This document shows positions 26,240 through 35,442 of a stretch of DNA of 64,000 bases, piece after piece; positions within the stretch are counted from its first letter, which is position 1, and every line of letters starts with the position of its first letter. Under the pieces are notes generated by a model, which was given only the letters and a program-made list of their open reading frames with translations, did not search any database and was not told the origin of the DNA. Source of the stretch: Planctomycetota bacterium (GTDB taxonomy: Bacteria; Planctomycetota; Phycisphaerae; Phycisphaerales; UBA1924); assembly GCA_018968885.1 (NCBI GenBank), contig JAGWZK010000003.1, positions 1 to 64,000 of the forward strand, given 5' to 3'. The position numbers were made by a program, and so were the translations under genes.

Positions 26240-26812
26240 TTACGCGCAGCGATTGCGATACAAAGACGAGTCCACCGCAGCCGCCATGTCAGGCGCAGCG
26301 TGAGGGACGTTCAGAAACGCGGCGATGCGCTCGGCCTCGGCCAATGGCGTGGTAAGCACACCCCGATAGTGCACATCCAACACCTGGCACGCGGGATGAG
26401 ATTCCATCCAGCGGCGCACGGTTTCGAGTTGAGCGGCGTAGACGGCTCGCAGTGAGGCCGGAGAGAGGTGCGCTCCCGACCGGGCATGGCGAGCCAGCAT
26501 CTTCTGCTGCGACGCGATGACCTCATCCATATCACGATACATCATGATGATCCGATAAGGGCGATCAACTGGCAGATCGGGAAGCAGGATGTGCACCAGC
26601 TTCACCACCTTGCCGGGCGCATGGTTGAGCCACGAAGGGTCAGCGCGAGTGCTTTTGACGGCCTCGTACTCAAAGTAGCCGAGGGGATTGTCTTCGTCGG
26701 GCTGGCGTGCATGGTCAGTCAGCGCCGGAATGCCCGCAGCCACGATCATCCGCATCATCATGGATGTGCCCGAGCGGGGAAGGCCGGAGACGATGGTTAT
26801 TGGTTGCGGCAT
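26240..26812 (-). CDS. Sulfotransferase family protein
   Basis: Protein of 190 residues. The N-terminus holds the 5'-phosphosulfate loop SGLPRSGTSMMMR (9-21), which binds the PAPS cofactor in sulfotransferases. Later, YRIIMMYRDMDEVIASQ corresponds to the 3'-phosphate-binding strand with Arg and a following helix. The length is shorter than typical 250-300-residue carbohydrate sulfotransferases. The start is placed at the ATG at 26812 because it lies immediately before the P-loop strand; the open frame continues 55 residues further up with a Cys-rich, non-conserved leader. The acceptor is unknown; together with GH95 and GH127 genes in the window it may act on glycans (inference). Confidence 0.8.
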   Translation of the reverse strand: MPQPITIVSGLPRSGTSMMMRMIVAAGIPALTDHARQPDEDNPLGYFEYEAVKSTRADPSWLNHAPGKVVKLVHILLPDLPVDRPYRIIMMYRDMDEVIASQQKMLARHARSGAHLSPASLRAVYAAQLETVRRWMESHPACQVLDVHYRGVLTTPLAEAERIAAFLNVPHAAPDMAAAVDSSLYRNRCA

Positions 26813-27139
26813 GTTGACTGGGAAAAGAGATCGACCAACCGCAACCTCGACTGATGAAGAGTGAGGCAGGTCATGTGCTTGCCCGTTGAAGTGCACGAGA
26901 TCGGACCTTGATTGCACGTCGTCAGGTCCGCATGTGCAATTTCTGAGGTCCGCGTAGCACAACTTCACGTCACCCACGTCATATTCGTTGCATCCAGCGC
27001 CGCATGAATCGCATTGTTTGGGCAGGGATGGCGAATTTGCATCATCGGCGCCACAGGTGCCGGGTCGTAAGTGCGCGTCGCTGTGCCGCGATGTCCCGGC
27101 ATCAGCTCAACCGGAAGTAAGATAGAAAGGACTCGTGAC
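26813..27139. other. Divergent intergenic region without a recognisable gene
   Basis: 327 bases between the sulfotransferase and the PEP-CTERM-like gene. I see no good sigma70 boxes and no hairpin. A ribosome site AAAGG at 27126-27130 belongs to the downstream gene. The open frame upstream of the sulfotransferase start extends into it but has no conserved motif. Confidence 0.5.
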
Positions 27140-27772
27140 ATGATGAAGACTCGTTTGGATCGTCACCTGATGGCTTTTTCGGCAGTTGCAGCAGCTGGCG
27201 CTTCGGCTGGCTTCGTGAATAACGCCGAGGCGGCCGTCGTCTCAAGTGGCCCTGTGAACATCAACGTGCCCAGCACCACGGCTGGCGTCTACTTGAACGT
27301 GGTCACCGGCGCGAACTCCTCCTCGCCTGCCGCCGCCCCCGGCTGGGACGTGAACCCTTGGAGCGGCACAGGCCTGAGCTATTTCAACCCCTCGGCGCCC
27401 GCCGGCGGCGTGTACGTGCAGCGCACCGGTGGCGGCGCAACGGCCAATCTGGCTGTTGGCACCATGATCAGCGCCGGCAGCGTGTACGGCTGATCCGCGG
27501 CTTCGCTCACTGGATCTGATGCGCACATCCTCGACGGCGTCAACATCATCGGTTTCCGTTTCCAGAACGAAGCCAACGGCAACCAGGTTCACTTCGGCTG
27601 GATGAAGATCGCGGTCGGCAGCACCCTGGCTGCTCAGCCTCGCGCGATCATCGAGTACGCCTACGAGAGCGAAGCTGGCGTCGGCATCATGGCCGGCGTG
27701 GTGCCCGCCCCGAGCACGGCTGCGTTGCTCGCCTTGGGCGCTGCTGGCATGGCTGGCCGTCGCCGCAAGTAA
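27140..27772 (+). pseudogene. PEP-CTERM-like exported protein interrupted by an in-frame TGA
   Basis: The ATG at 27140 follows AAAGG with good spacing. Codons 1-117 encode a signal peptide (ending NNAEA) and the start of a secreted domain (GVYLNVVTGANSSSP). Codon 118 is TGA (27491-27493). In the same frame the coding sequence continues smoothly for 92 residues: ILDGVNIIGFRFQNEANGNQ, HFGWMKIAVGS, IEYAYESEAGVGI, and a C-terminal VPAPSTAALLALGAAGMAG with a basic RRRK end, the layout of an exosortase sorting signal (here PAP, not PEP). The TGA is followed by a short inverted repeat, GATCC and GGATC (27492-27496, 27512-27516). It could be a nonsense mutation, a sequence error, or readthrough. As read, only the unanchored N-terminal part would be made. 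Confidence 0.8.
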
Positions 27773-27820
27773 TGCAAGAAAGATACTTTCGGACCTTGCA
27801 TACAAAGTGATTGCTGCCGC

Positions 27821-27853
27821 GGGCGGCTCGAAAGGGCCGCCCATTGGCTTTTT
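27821..27853 (+). terminator. Probable terminator after the PEP-CTERM-like gene
   Basis: GGGCGGC (27821-27827) pairs with GCCGCCC (27836-27842). A CTTTTTC tract follows seven bases later, so it is not the tightest form. Confidence 0.6.
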
Positions 27854-27879
27854 CCGGCAGAATCGCCGATAGAACGGGC

Positions 27880-29361
27880 ATGGGTGAACGACTGGCACAG
27901 CGTGTGGTGATCCTGGGATGGGATGCCGCGGATTGGAAGTTGATCGATCCGCTGATGGCAGCGGGAAAGATGCCCAACCTGAAACACTTCCTGACTCAGG
28001 GTGTGCGGGGAGACATGACCTCGCTGGATCCCAAGTTATAGCCACTCCTGTGGACATCGGTGGCGACGGGCAAGACCGCCGATCGCCACGGCATTCTGCA
28101 TTTCATCGAGCCAGATCCAGCCAACGGCGGCATGCGTGTGAGCATGGCCACCAGCCGCAAGACCAAGGCCCTTTGGAACATTCTCACGCAGGCAGGTTTG
28201 CGCACCAACGTGTTGTCGTGGTATGCCTCGCATCCTGCGGAGCCAATCAACGGATGTGTGATTTCCAACCTAATGCAGGAGGGGATGCCACAGAGCGCCG
28301 AGAAAGCGTGGCCATTGATGAAAGGAGCTGTGCATCCTGCAAGCGCAGCAGAGCAGGTTGCGCAGATGCGGCTGCACCCCGGTGAATTGCAGCCGCAGGA
28401 ACTGCTGGGGCTGTTGCCACACCTTGAGACGATGAGCGCGGGCGATCCTCGCATCGCTTTGGTGGCCAAACTGCTTGCCAACTGCGTCAGCGTGCACAAC
28501 CTGGCCACCGCGATGCTGGCGGGAGGGAGTGAGCACGGCTTTGCCCAAGCCGCGGACTGGGACTGCTCGATGCTCTTCTATGACGCAATCGATGTCTTTG
28601 GACATCACTTCATGCAGTATCACGCACCTCGCATGAACCACGTGAGCGATCAGGACTTCACGTTCTATCGCGATGTGATGAATGGCGTGTATGAATTTCT
28701 CGATGCCATGCTGGGTGTCATCCTCCAGATCGTGGGCGATGGCACGACGGTGATTCTGCTTTCAGATCACGGGTTTCATAGTGACCACCTGCGGCCCGCG
28801 GTGCCGCCGGCAGTGGATGATGAGCATGCCGCGATGGACGCGACGTGGCATCGGCCCCTGGGCGTTCTTGCCATGAAGGGTCCTGGGATTCGTCAGGGTG
28901 AGACAATTTACGGGGCAAATCTGCTGGATATCGCGCCCACAGTGCTCACGCTGCTGGGGCAACCCATCGGCGCGGATATGAATGGTCGCGTGCTGGTGGA
29001 GGCCTTGGATACTCAGTTGGCGCCCAGCGAGATTGAGCGCGTCTTCAGCTGGGATGATCTTGAGGGTGAGGCAGGCCTGCACCCGGCAGACCTGCGCATC
29101 GATCCCTTCGCTGCTCATCAGGCCATGAAACAACTGGCAGATCTTGGCTATGTCAACGCACCCTCGGCAGATCAGGCCTCGCAATTGGCAACTCTCGAGC
29201 GCGAGACCAGTTTTAATCTCGGCGTTGTCTACATGACCACCCGCCGCGCCGCAGAGGCACTGCTGGAAAAGCGCAAGTCGGGGCAGCATCTGCACGATTT
29301 CCTCACAGAGCCCCCCATGGGCCCCGATCAGTGGGAGCGCGAAGAGGGCCGGGCGGCGTAA
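27880..29361 (+). pseudogene. Alkaline-phosphatase-superfamily phosphodiesterase interrupted by an in-frame TAG
   Basis: The frame from ATG 27880 spans 494 codons including stops. It encodes a type I phosphodiesterase/nucleotide pyrophosphatase-like enzyme: GWDAADW with metal Asp15, then LLWTSVATG with the likely nucleophile Thr59, and SDHGFHSDH with metal ligands at about 296-302. Codon 54 is TAG (28039-28041), five codons before the nucleophile. Family members I know read PxLSPMLWTS here, so TCG (Ser) to TAG is a one-base change. Restart at the GTG at 28060 would miss both the metal aspartate and the nucleophile, so a broken gene or an error is likely unless TAG is read through. The rest of the frame is intact, so decay, if real, is recent. 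Confidence 0.8.
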
Positions 29362-29530
29362 TTGACACAAAATTGATCTTGGCGCAGGGGAATCTGCCGG
29401 AAATGCCACTTTGTCGCGCGGCGCGGGCTTGCATGGTGTGGTAGAGTGTGGCAGTGGCGGCGCAGGGCGGAGCCCGGCAGCATGCCGCAAATTGTGGTGA
29501 GGATGGACCCAAGCGGAGCTTGGATTAGAC

Positions 29531-31093
29531 ATGCCCAAGGACAGCACACGGAGCGTCTCTTCAACAGCCGGCACAACCGGTGGTTCAGCAGGAGGCGCTG
29601 GCTCAGCCCACACTTCGGCTGGCGGCGTGATCACGCCTAAAGCGTCGATTGCTTCACCTCACTCGGTGGCGAACGACGCCACGGTGAAGCACTTCGTGCT
29701 CGACACCAACATCCTGCTGCACAACCCCAACGCGCTCTTTGTGTTTCAGGAGCATGAGGTTGTCATCCCCTTCACGGTGATCGAAGAACTCGACAAGATG
29801 AAGCGCAAGGACGATGACCTGGGTCGCAACGCGCGCACATGCATTCGGCACCTCGACCGGCTGCGCACCTATGGTCACCTGACCGATGGCGTGCCTTGGG
29901 CCAAGATGGGCCTGCGGCCTGAAATGGGCGCTCGATTGGGCCCCAACGGCACCAGTGGCAGCATTCGAATCGACATGACCGACTACGAGCGTCCCGCGGC
30001 AATCGGGCTGGATATGCCCGACAACCACATCATCGCGGTGGCGTGGCACATGATGAAGCGGGGTCTGCGCGCGGTGTTTGTGAGCAAGGACCTATCGGCA
30101 CGCTTGAAGTCTGATGCGCTGGGAATCAAGACCGAGGATTTCGAGAACTCCAAGGTGGATGCAGATCGGCTGTACACCGGATATGTGACGCTGGAAACCG
30201 AAGGGGAATTGATCGACGATCTGTATCACGATCGCATGCTGAATCTGGAGCGACTGGAGCAGTATCTCACCACGGAGATTGATGGCGATCGATACACGCG
30301 CGATGTCATCCCGAATCAGTATGTGGTCCTCAAAGACAAGGCCGATGAGAATCACACCGGACTTGGGCGGCGGCTGGCCGACACCAACCATCTGATCCCC
30401 GTCACCGGACCACGTAAGCCCGTGTACGGCATCGTGGCTCGCAATGTGCAGCAGACCATGGCGATGGACATGCTGCTGGATGACGACATCAAGCTAGTCA
30501 CGCTGCTGGGAAGCGCCGGTACCGGCAAGACGCTGCTCGCCATCGCGGCAGGCATGGCCAAGGTCTTCAGCGAGGAACGCTACGACAAGTTGCTGGTGGC
30601 CCGCCCCATCATGCCCCTGGGGCGCGATATCGGCTATTTGCCCGGCGATAAGGACGAGAAACTCGGCGCATGGATGCAGCCGATCTTTGACAATCTGCAA
30701 TACCTGCTTTCAACCCGCGGCGCGGGCAACCAGACGGCCGACAGCCAGACCACCGAACAGCGCGTGCAGAAGCTCATCGCCGATGGGCAACTGGTGCTGG
30801 AGCCCCTCACCTACATCCGCGGTCGCAGCATTCCCCATCAGTTCATGATCGTCGATGAGGCACAGAACCTGACGCCGCATGAGGTCAAGACGATCGTGAG
30901 CCGCGTGGGCGAGGGAACCAAACTCGTTCTCACAGGCGATATTCAGCAGATCGACAATCCGTACCTAGACCAATCCTCCAACGGCCTGTCGTACACTGCT
31001 GAAAGAATGAAGGGGATTCGCCTCTTTGGCCATATGACACTGGCCAAGAGCGAACGCAGCGAACTGGCGAGTTTGGCCGCAAGCCGGTTGTAA
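29531..31093 (+). CDS. PIN-PhoH family ATPase
   Basis: Protein of 520 residues in the PhoH2-like class, which joins a PIN nuclease domain to a PhoH P-loop ATPase. A Ser/Gly/Thr-rich leader (1-45) precedes the PIN domain (54-190), which begins FVLDTNILLHNP with the metal Asp58. Walker A is GSAGTGKT at 327-334, Walker B is MIVDEAQNL near 438, and LVLTGDIQQID follows. Family members act as RNA helicase/ribonucleases. Pfam-like neighbours in stress pathways are not present here. ATG at 29531; a weak GGAG lies about 14 bases upstream. It converges on prfA with only six bases between the stops. Confidence 0.92.
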   Translation: MPKDSTRSVSSTAGTTGGSAGGAGSAHTSAGGVITPKASIASPHSVANDATVKHFVLDTNILLHNPNALFVFQEHEVVIPFTVIEELDKMKRKDDDLGRNARTCIRHLDRLRTYGHLTDGVPWAKMGLRPEMGARLGPNGTSGSIRIDMTDYERPAAIGLDMPDNHIIAVAWHMMKRGLRAVFVSKDLSARLKSDALGIKTEDFENSKVDADRLYTGYVTLETEGELIDDLYHDRMLNLERLEQYLTTEIDGDRYTRDVIPNQYVVLKDKADENHTGLGRRLADTNHLIPVTGPRKPVYGIVARNVQQTMAMDMLLDDDIKLVTLLGSAGTGKTLLAIAAGMAKVFSEERYDKLLVARPIMPLGRDIGYLPGDKDEKLGAWMQPIFDNLQYLLSTRGAGNQTADSQTTEQRVQKLIADGQLVLEPLTYIRGRSIPHQFMIVDEAQNLTPHEVKTIVSRVGEGTKLVLTGDIQQIDNPYLDQSSNGLSYTAERMKGIRLFGHMTLAKSERSELASLAASRL

Positions 31094-31099
31094 CAACTG

Positions 31100-32197
31100 T
31101 CAGATCGCTTCCAGCCGCCGCGCCGTTTCTTGCTGTTGAAGTTGCGACATCAACTTGGTCAGATCGCCCGCGAGAAAATCACGGAGCGAGAATTCGCCCG
31201 GCAGCCGCTCATCGGCGACAATGCCATCCTTGTATCGATATGTCCGGATCTTTTCGCTGCGCCCCGCCGTGCCAATCTGGCTCGAACGTGCCGCGGCTCT
31301 CTCGGCATTCTTCTTGGCTTGCTCGGCCTCATACAGGCGCGCGATCAACAGACGCCGCGCCCGCTCGCGATTCTGCTGCTGGCTCTTGGCCTCCATCATT
31401 TTGATGATGATCCCAGTCGGTTTGTGATGGATCTGCCAGGCCGTCTCCACCTTATTGACATTCTGCCCACCGGGCCCCTGTGCACGCGTGGCAAACTCCT
31501 CGACCTCATTGGCCCAATCAATCTTCAGGTCCACTTCCTCTGGCTCAGCCAATACTGCGACACTCGCCGTGCTCGTGTGCACTCGCCCCGCCGCCTCCGT
31601 CGCCGGCACACGCTTCACGCTGTGAACTCCCGCCTCGAACGCAAGTTCACTCCACACGCCATCGCCCTTGATGTTGACAACAGCCGCACGCATGCCACCG
31701 GCGCTGGATTCGGGTGTCAGTTCCAATGCTTCAAACGTCCATCCTCGCTTGGCCGCGTACTTCTGATACACGCCCAGCAGGTCTGCCGCCCAAAGCGCGG
31801 CTTCATCGCCGCCCGTCCCCGCCCTCACCTCCAGCATCACACTGCCGATCTTGCGATCATCACTGGTCACAAGCAACGCCAACAGGTCTTGCAAGGACTG
31901 CGCAGATTTAGCTCGCGCGGCTGGCAACTCCTCCGCCGCCATTGCCGCGAACTCCTTATCCGGACCCGCCACGGCCGAATCAAGGTCCTGCACCTCAGCG
32001 ACCAGGGCCTTCCAACGCGAATATTGGGTCACGGTGGGCTCAATCGCGGCTCGTTTCATTGATAAGTCGCGCACCGCCCGGTGATCTGTGGTGATCTCCG
32101 GGTCTTCCAGTTTGGCAGAAAGGGCCGCAAACTCAGCTGCGAGGGAGTCGAGCTTCTGCAAGGCCTTTGGAGGAATGTGAGATGGAACGGCGGACAT
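31100..32197 (-). CDS. prfA: Peptide chain release factor 1
   Basis: Protein of 365 residues, standard for RF1, which ends translation at UAA and UAG. The stop-recognition tripeptide is PAT at 198-200 in KRVPATEAAGRVHTST, which identifies RF1 (RF2 has SPF), and the catalytic GGQ lies at 243-245 in GPGGQNVNKVE. The ATG at 32197 is the natural N-terminus; the frame stays open 111 codons further up but would overlap the divergent ABC gene. Its presence matters for reading the TAG inside the phosphodiesterase gene at 28039: UAG is expected to terminate here. Confidence 0.96.
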   Translation of the reverse strand: MSAVPSHIPPKALQKLDSLAAEFAALSAKLEDPEITTDHRAVRDLSMKRAAIEPTVTQYSRWKALVAEVQDLDSAVAGPDKEFAAMAAEELPAARAKSAQSLQDLLALLVTSDDRKIGSVMLEVRAGTGGDEAALWAADLLGVYQKYAAKRGWTFEALELTPESSAGGMRAAVVNIKGDGVWSELAFEAGVHSVKRVPATEAAGRVHTSTASVAVLAEPEEVDLKIDWANEVEEFATRAQGPGGQNVNKVETAWQIHHKPTGIIIKMMEAKSQQQNRERARRLLIARLYEAEQAKKNAERAAARSSQIGTAGRSEKIRTYRYKDGIVADERLPGEFSLRDFLAGDLTKLMSQLQQQETARRLEAI

Positions 32198-32276
32198 TCC
32201 CAACCATACGGCAGCGGGGGTAGACTCCGCCTCTATTTGGCCCCAATCGGGGTGCGAACTACCAGGGAGATGCCGC

Positions 32277-33278
32277 GTGGGTGATGCGATCTCGATACGG
32301 AACCTCAATAAGTCCTTCGGACCCAAGAAGGCAGTGCGCGATATCTCACTGAGCATTCGCGAAGGGTCGCTGTGTGGCCTCATCGGACCCAACGGCGCAG
32401 GCAAAACTACCACCATCCGCATGATCATGTCGATCATCTTTCCCGATTCCGGAGAGGTGAACGTCCTGGGCAAGGCCTCAGCCGTCGAGAGCAAAGACCG
32501 CATTGGATACCTCCCCGAAGAGCGTGGCACCTACCGCAAATGGAAGGTCGGGGTGTTTCTGAACTACATCGGACGTCTGAAGGGCGTGGATGCCGCCGGG
32601 CTGGACCAGAAGGTGAAACAGTGGCTGGTAAAGGTCGGACTGCAGGATGTGTACAAGAAAAAATGCGAGGAACTCTCCAAGGGCATGCAGCAGAAGGTGC
32701 AGTTTATCGCCAGCGTGCTGCACGAACCAGATCTGATCATTCTCGACGAACCCTTCAGCGGACTCGACCCGGTCAATCGCGTGCTGCTCCGCACGCTGAT
32801 CAACGAGCAGCACCAGAAGGGGCGGACGATTATCTTCAGCACGCACGCCATGTACGAAGCCGAGCAGTTGTGCGACCATCTGCTGATGATTCACGATGGG
32901 CAGAAAGTGCTCGATCTTTCCATGCAGGAGTTGTACCGCAAGTACGATCCCAAGACCCTGATCGTGGAACCAGCGGATGCGGGCGAACAGGAGCGTGTTC
33001 TGGGTTCACTCCGACACCTTAGTGGTGTGGATTCGGCACGATTGACAGGCGAAACGATTGAATTGAAGCTGCACGAGGGAACGGACGCTTCCAGCGTGAT
33101 AGCCGCAGCGGCGAGTGCTTGCCGCGTGCGCCGGATGGAGTTGAAGCGTGCGAGCGTGGAAGAGATCTTTATCGAGATTGTGAAGGGATCCGGCGGGAGC
33201 GGCGAAGAACTCGAAGAACTGCGAGCCAGTCTGGCCCAGGCACGACTGGATACCGGGGAGGCACGTGACAGTGCGTAA
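32277..33278 (+). CDS. ABC transporter ATP-binding protein (NatA-like)
   Basis: ABC ATPase of 333 residues. Walker A GPNGAGKT is at 37-44, the signature LSKGMQQ at 133-139, Walker B LIILDEP at 153-159, and the H-loop follows in FSTHAMYEAEQL. A C-terminal domain of about 90 residues follows, as in NatA-like exporters with a DUF4162-type tail. The start is the GTG at 32277, with AGGGAG upstream. The gene overlaps the permease gene by 14 bases, which indicates coupling. Together they probably export sodium ions, antibiotics or lipids; the substrate cannot be told. Confidence 0.92.
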   Translation: MGDAISIRNLNKSFGPKKAVRDISLSIREGSLCGLIGPNGAGKTTTIRMIMSIIFPDSGEVNVLGKASAVESKDRIGYLPEERGTYRKWKVGVFLNYIGRLKGVDAAGLDQKVKQWLVKVGLQDVYKKKCEELSKGMQQKVQFIASVLHEPDLIILDEPFSGLDPVNRVLLRTLINEQHQKGRTIIFSTHAMYEAEQLCDHLLMIHDGQKVLDLSMQELYRKYDPKTLIVEPADAGEQERVLGSLRHLSGVDSARLTGETIELKLHEGTDASSVIAAAASACRVRRMELKRASVEEIFIEIVKGSGGSGEELEELRASLAQARLDTGEARDSA

Positions 33279-34659
33279 GACATTCACCGTTGCAGTGAGA
33301 GAGTTCATCTCCACCGTGATGACCAAGGCATTTCTGCTGGTTTTCCTGATGCCGATTATCGTCGGTGGCATCGCTGCCCTCGCTATTCCGCTATTGATGA
33401 ACGCCGCTTCGCCAAAGGTCTCCGGGCACGTGGCCATCATCGATCAAAGCGGCTCGGTGGGCAATCGCCTTGAGAAGGCATTTACCCCCGAAGCGATGGA
33501 AGCGCGTCGCGGCAAGATCAAGAAAGACGCTGCGGCCGAAATTGAAAAGCGCGCACCGGGTATGGGAGTGGGCTCTCAGATCGAGAAAGCTCCGCTTCCC
33601 AAGGCACCGGAGCTGACTTTGCAGTTGCTCGGAGCCGATGCCAGCGTCGATGCCGCCAAGGCGGAGATTCTCAAGGCGGTAGGCAAAGAAAAGGATGCAG
33701 GCGGAACCAACCCTCGGCTGGCATTGGCTGTGATTCCTGCTTCGGCAGTCAAAGGCGAAGAAGGCAAGCCCAACAGCTTCAAGGATTATGAGCTGTTTGT
33801 GGCACCCAAGCTCGACCCTGAAGTGCAAAGTGACATTCGAGGTCAGGTGTCTCAGGCGATTGTCGATGCACGCATCGAAGCGAGCGGGCTAGATGTCGAG
33901 CGCGTGCGGGCATTGACTCGCCAGAATCGAGTGGAAGCAACCGCGATCACCAAAGAGGGCGAGAAGAAATCCAATCCGGCACTGCAGTTCCTGTTGCCCG
34001 GCTCTTTTCTGTTTCTGATGTGGATCAGCGTCTTTACCGCCGGGCAGTACCTGCTCTCTTCCACGATTGAGGAGAAGAGCAACCGAGTGATGGAAGTGCT
34101 GTTGTCTGCGGTATCGCCGATGGAACTCATGGTCGGCAAGATCATCGGCCAAATGGCGGTGGCTTCGCTGGTACTGGCGGTGTATGCGGGCGCGGGTTTG
34201 GTGACGCTAGTGGCATTGAGTCTCAAGCACCTGATTGATCCAATGCAGATCGTCTATCTGTGTGTCTACTTCGTGATCGGGTTTGCTCTGGTGGCGTGCA
34301 TGATGGCAGCGGTTGGCAGCGCGGTCAGCGATGTCCGCGAGGCCCAGTCGCTCCTGACACCCGTGATGCTGGTGCTGATGGTGCCCATGATGCTGTGGAT
34401 GCCGATCCTGCGCAATCCCAACTCGCTGTTTGCTCAGATCGTGAGCTTTGTGCCGCCCATCAGCCCGTTTGTAATGGTGCTGCGACTGTCGGGCAGCGAG
34501 AAAGTGCCCACGTGGCAAATTCCCGCGACCATCGTGGTGGGTCTGATAGGCGTGGTGGTCTTCGCCTGGGCTGCCGCCAAGATCTTCCGCATCGGCGTGC
34601 TGATGTATGGCAAGCCGCCCAACTTCACCACGCTGATCAAGTGGATTCGCATGGCGTGA
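33265..34659 (+). CDS. ABC-2 type permease (NatB-like)
   Basis: Membrane protein of 464 residues. One segment lies near the N-terminus (about 18-45), then a large extracytoplasmic domain to about 240, then five or six segments to the C-terminus (SFLFLMWISVFTAGQYLLSS, MAVASLVLAVYAGAGLVTLVAL, IVYLCVYFVIGFALVACMMAA, SLLTPVMLVLMVPMMLWM, ATIVVGLIGVVVFAWAAA). The pattern, including EEKSNRVMEVLLSAVSPMELMVGKI, is that of NatB/ABC-2 permeases. It begins with GTG at 33265 inside the end of the ATPase gene. The two form one exporter. Confidence 0.9.
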   Translation: MTVRKTFTVAVREFISTVMTKAFLLVFLMPIIVGGIAALAIPLLMNAASPKVSGHVAIIDQSGSVGNRLEKAFTPEAMEARRGKIKKDAAAEIEKRAPGMGVGSQIEKAPLPKAPELTLQLLGADASVDAAKAEILKAVGKEKDAGGTNPRLALAVIPASAVKGEEGKPNSFKDYELFVAPKLDPEVQSDIRGQVSQAIVDARIEASGLDVERVRALTRQNRVEATAITKEGEKKSNPALQFLLPGSFLFLMWISVFTAGQYLLSSTIEEKSNRVMEVLLSAVSPMELMVGKIIGQMAVASLVLAVYAGAGLVTLVALSLKHLIDPMQIVYLCVYFVIGFALVACMMAAVGSAVSDVREAQSLLTPVMLVLMVPMMLWMPILRNPNSLFAQIVSFVPPISPFVMVLRLSGSEKVPTWQIPATIVVGLIGVVVFAWAAAKIFRIGVLMYGKPPNFTTLIKWIRMA

Positions 34660-34665
34660 GTCATC

Positions 34666-35436
34666 GTGAGCAAGAAGCTGGACAAATTCGACCTCTACAC
34701 CCTCTGCGTCCAAGACCCGCCCCGCTTGGCGGAGTTTCTGCAAGCTGTCCACGGCGATTCTCCAAAGATTCTCCGCGATGACTTTGCCGGGCCCGGAGCC
34801 ATCGCGCGAGCATGGGCCGCACGCTCACCACGTCATCGTGGTATCGCAGTCGATCTGGACAAAGTTCCTCTCGCCAAAGCCAAGGGTGTGCCGCGTGTCA
34901 AGTGCTTCGTGACCGATGTGCGGCAGGTGAAAGCCAAAGCCGATGTCATCTGCGCTCTCAACTTCGGTGTGTGCGAACTCCATCATCGCCGCGACCTCCT
35001 GAAGTATCTCTCCCAAGCCCGCCGCACACTCCACCTCGGCGGAATCATGGTCTGCGATCTCTATGGCGGCAGCGACGCCTTTACCCGCTCAACCACCCGC
35101 AAGACGGTTCGCGTAGATGGCAACACCTCCGTGCGTTACTCATGGGTGCAGGATGGAGGCGATTCCGCCACAGCGCGTGTGCACAACCGCATTCACTTTG
35201 CCGTTCATCGCGGCAAATCGATCACCAAGTACCCCGATGCCTTCGTCTACGACTGGCGATTGTGGTCCATCCCGGAACTGCGCGATGCCATGCTCGAAGC
35301 GGGTTTCAAGTCAGTCGAGATCCACGATCGCCTCGGCGCAGCACGCGATGCCGAAGGCCAACTGCACACGCGGCCCCTGCAAAAAGGCGAACCCCTCGAC
35401 GATCCCTTCGTGGTGTATGTCGTAGCGCGAAAGTGA
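34666..35436 (+). CDS. Class I SAM-dependent methyltransferase
   Basis: Protein of 256 residues with a Rossmann-like methyltransferase core: motif I is DDFAGPGAIARAWA (38-51), an acidic residue after the second strand is in GIAVDLDKVPL, then ADVICALNFGVCEL and LHLGGIMVCDLYGG. The substrate is unknown. It begins with GTG at 34666, six bases after the permease stop, so it is probably the third gene of the ABC operon. It could modify the exported compound, but that is guesswork. It converges on the propeller gene. Confidence 0.82.
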   Translation: MSKKLDKFDLYTLCVQDPPRLAEFLQAVHGDSPKILRDDFAGPGAIARAWAARSPRHRGIAVDLDKVPLAKAKGVPRVKCFVTDVRQVKAKADVICALNFGVCELHHRRDLLKYLSQARRTLHLGGIMVCDLYGGSDAFTRSTTRKTVRVDGNTSVRYSWVQDGGDSATARVHNRIHFAVHRGKSITKYPDAFVYDWRLWSIPELRDAMLEAGFKSVEIHDRLGAARDAEGQLHTRPLQKGEPLDDPFVVYVVARK

Positions 35437-35442
35437 AACGGC

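Noticed and set aside
27491-27493. TGA as selenocysteine
   Set aside because: The flanking residues are not redox-like, the hairpin is short, and no selenocysteine genes are seen; kept only as a weak note.
28039-28041. UAG reassigned to an amino acid genome-wide
   Set aside because: A normal RF1 with PAT and GGQ motifs is encoded at 31100-32197.
28060-29361. A separate phosphodiesterase gene starting at GTG 28060
   Set aside because: It would lack the first metal aspartate and the nucleophile, both of which lie upstream in the same frame.
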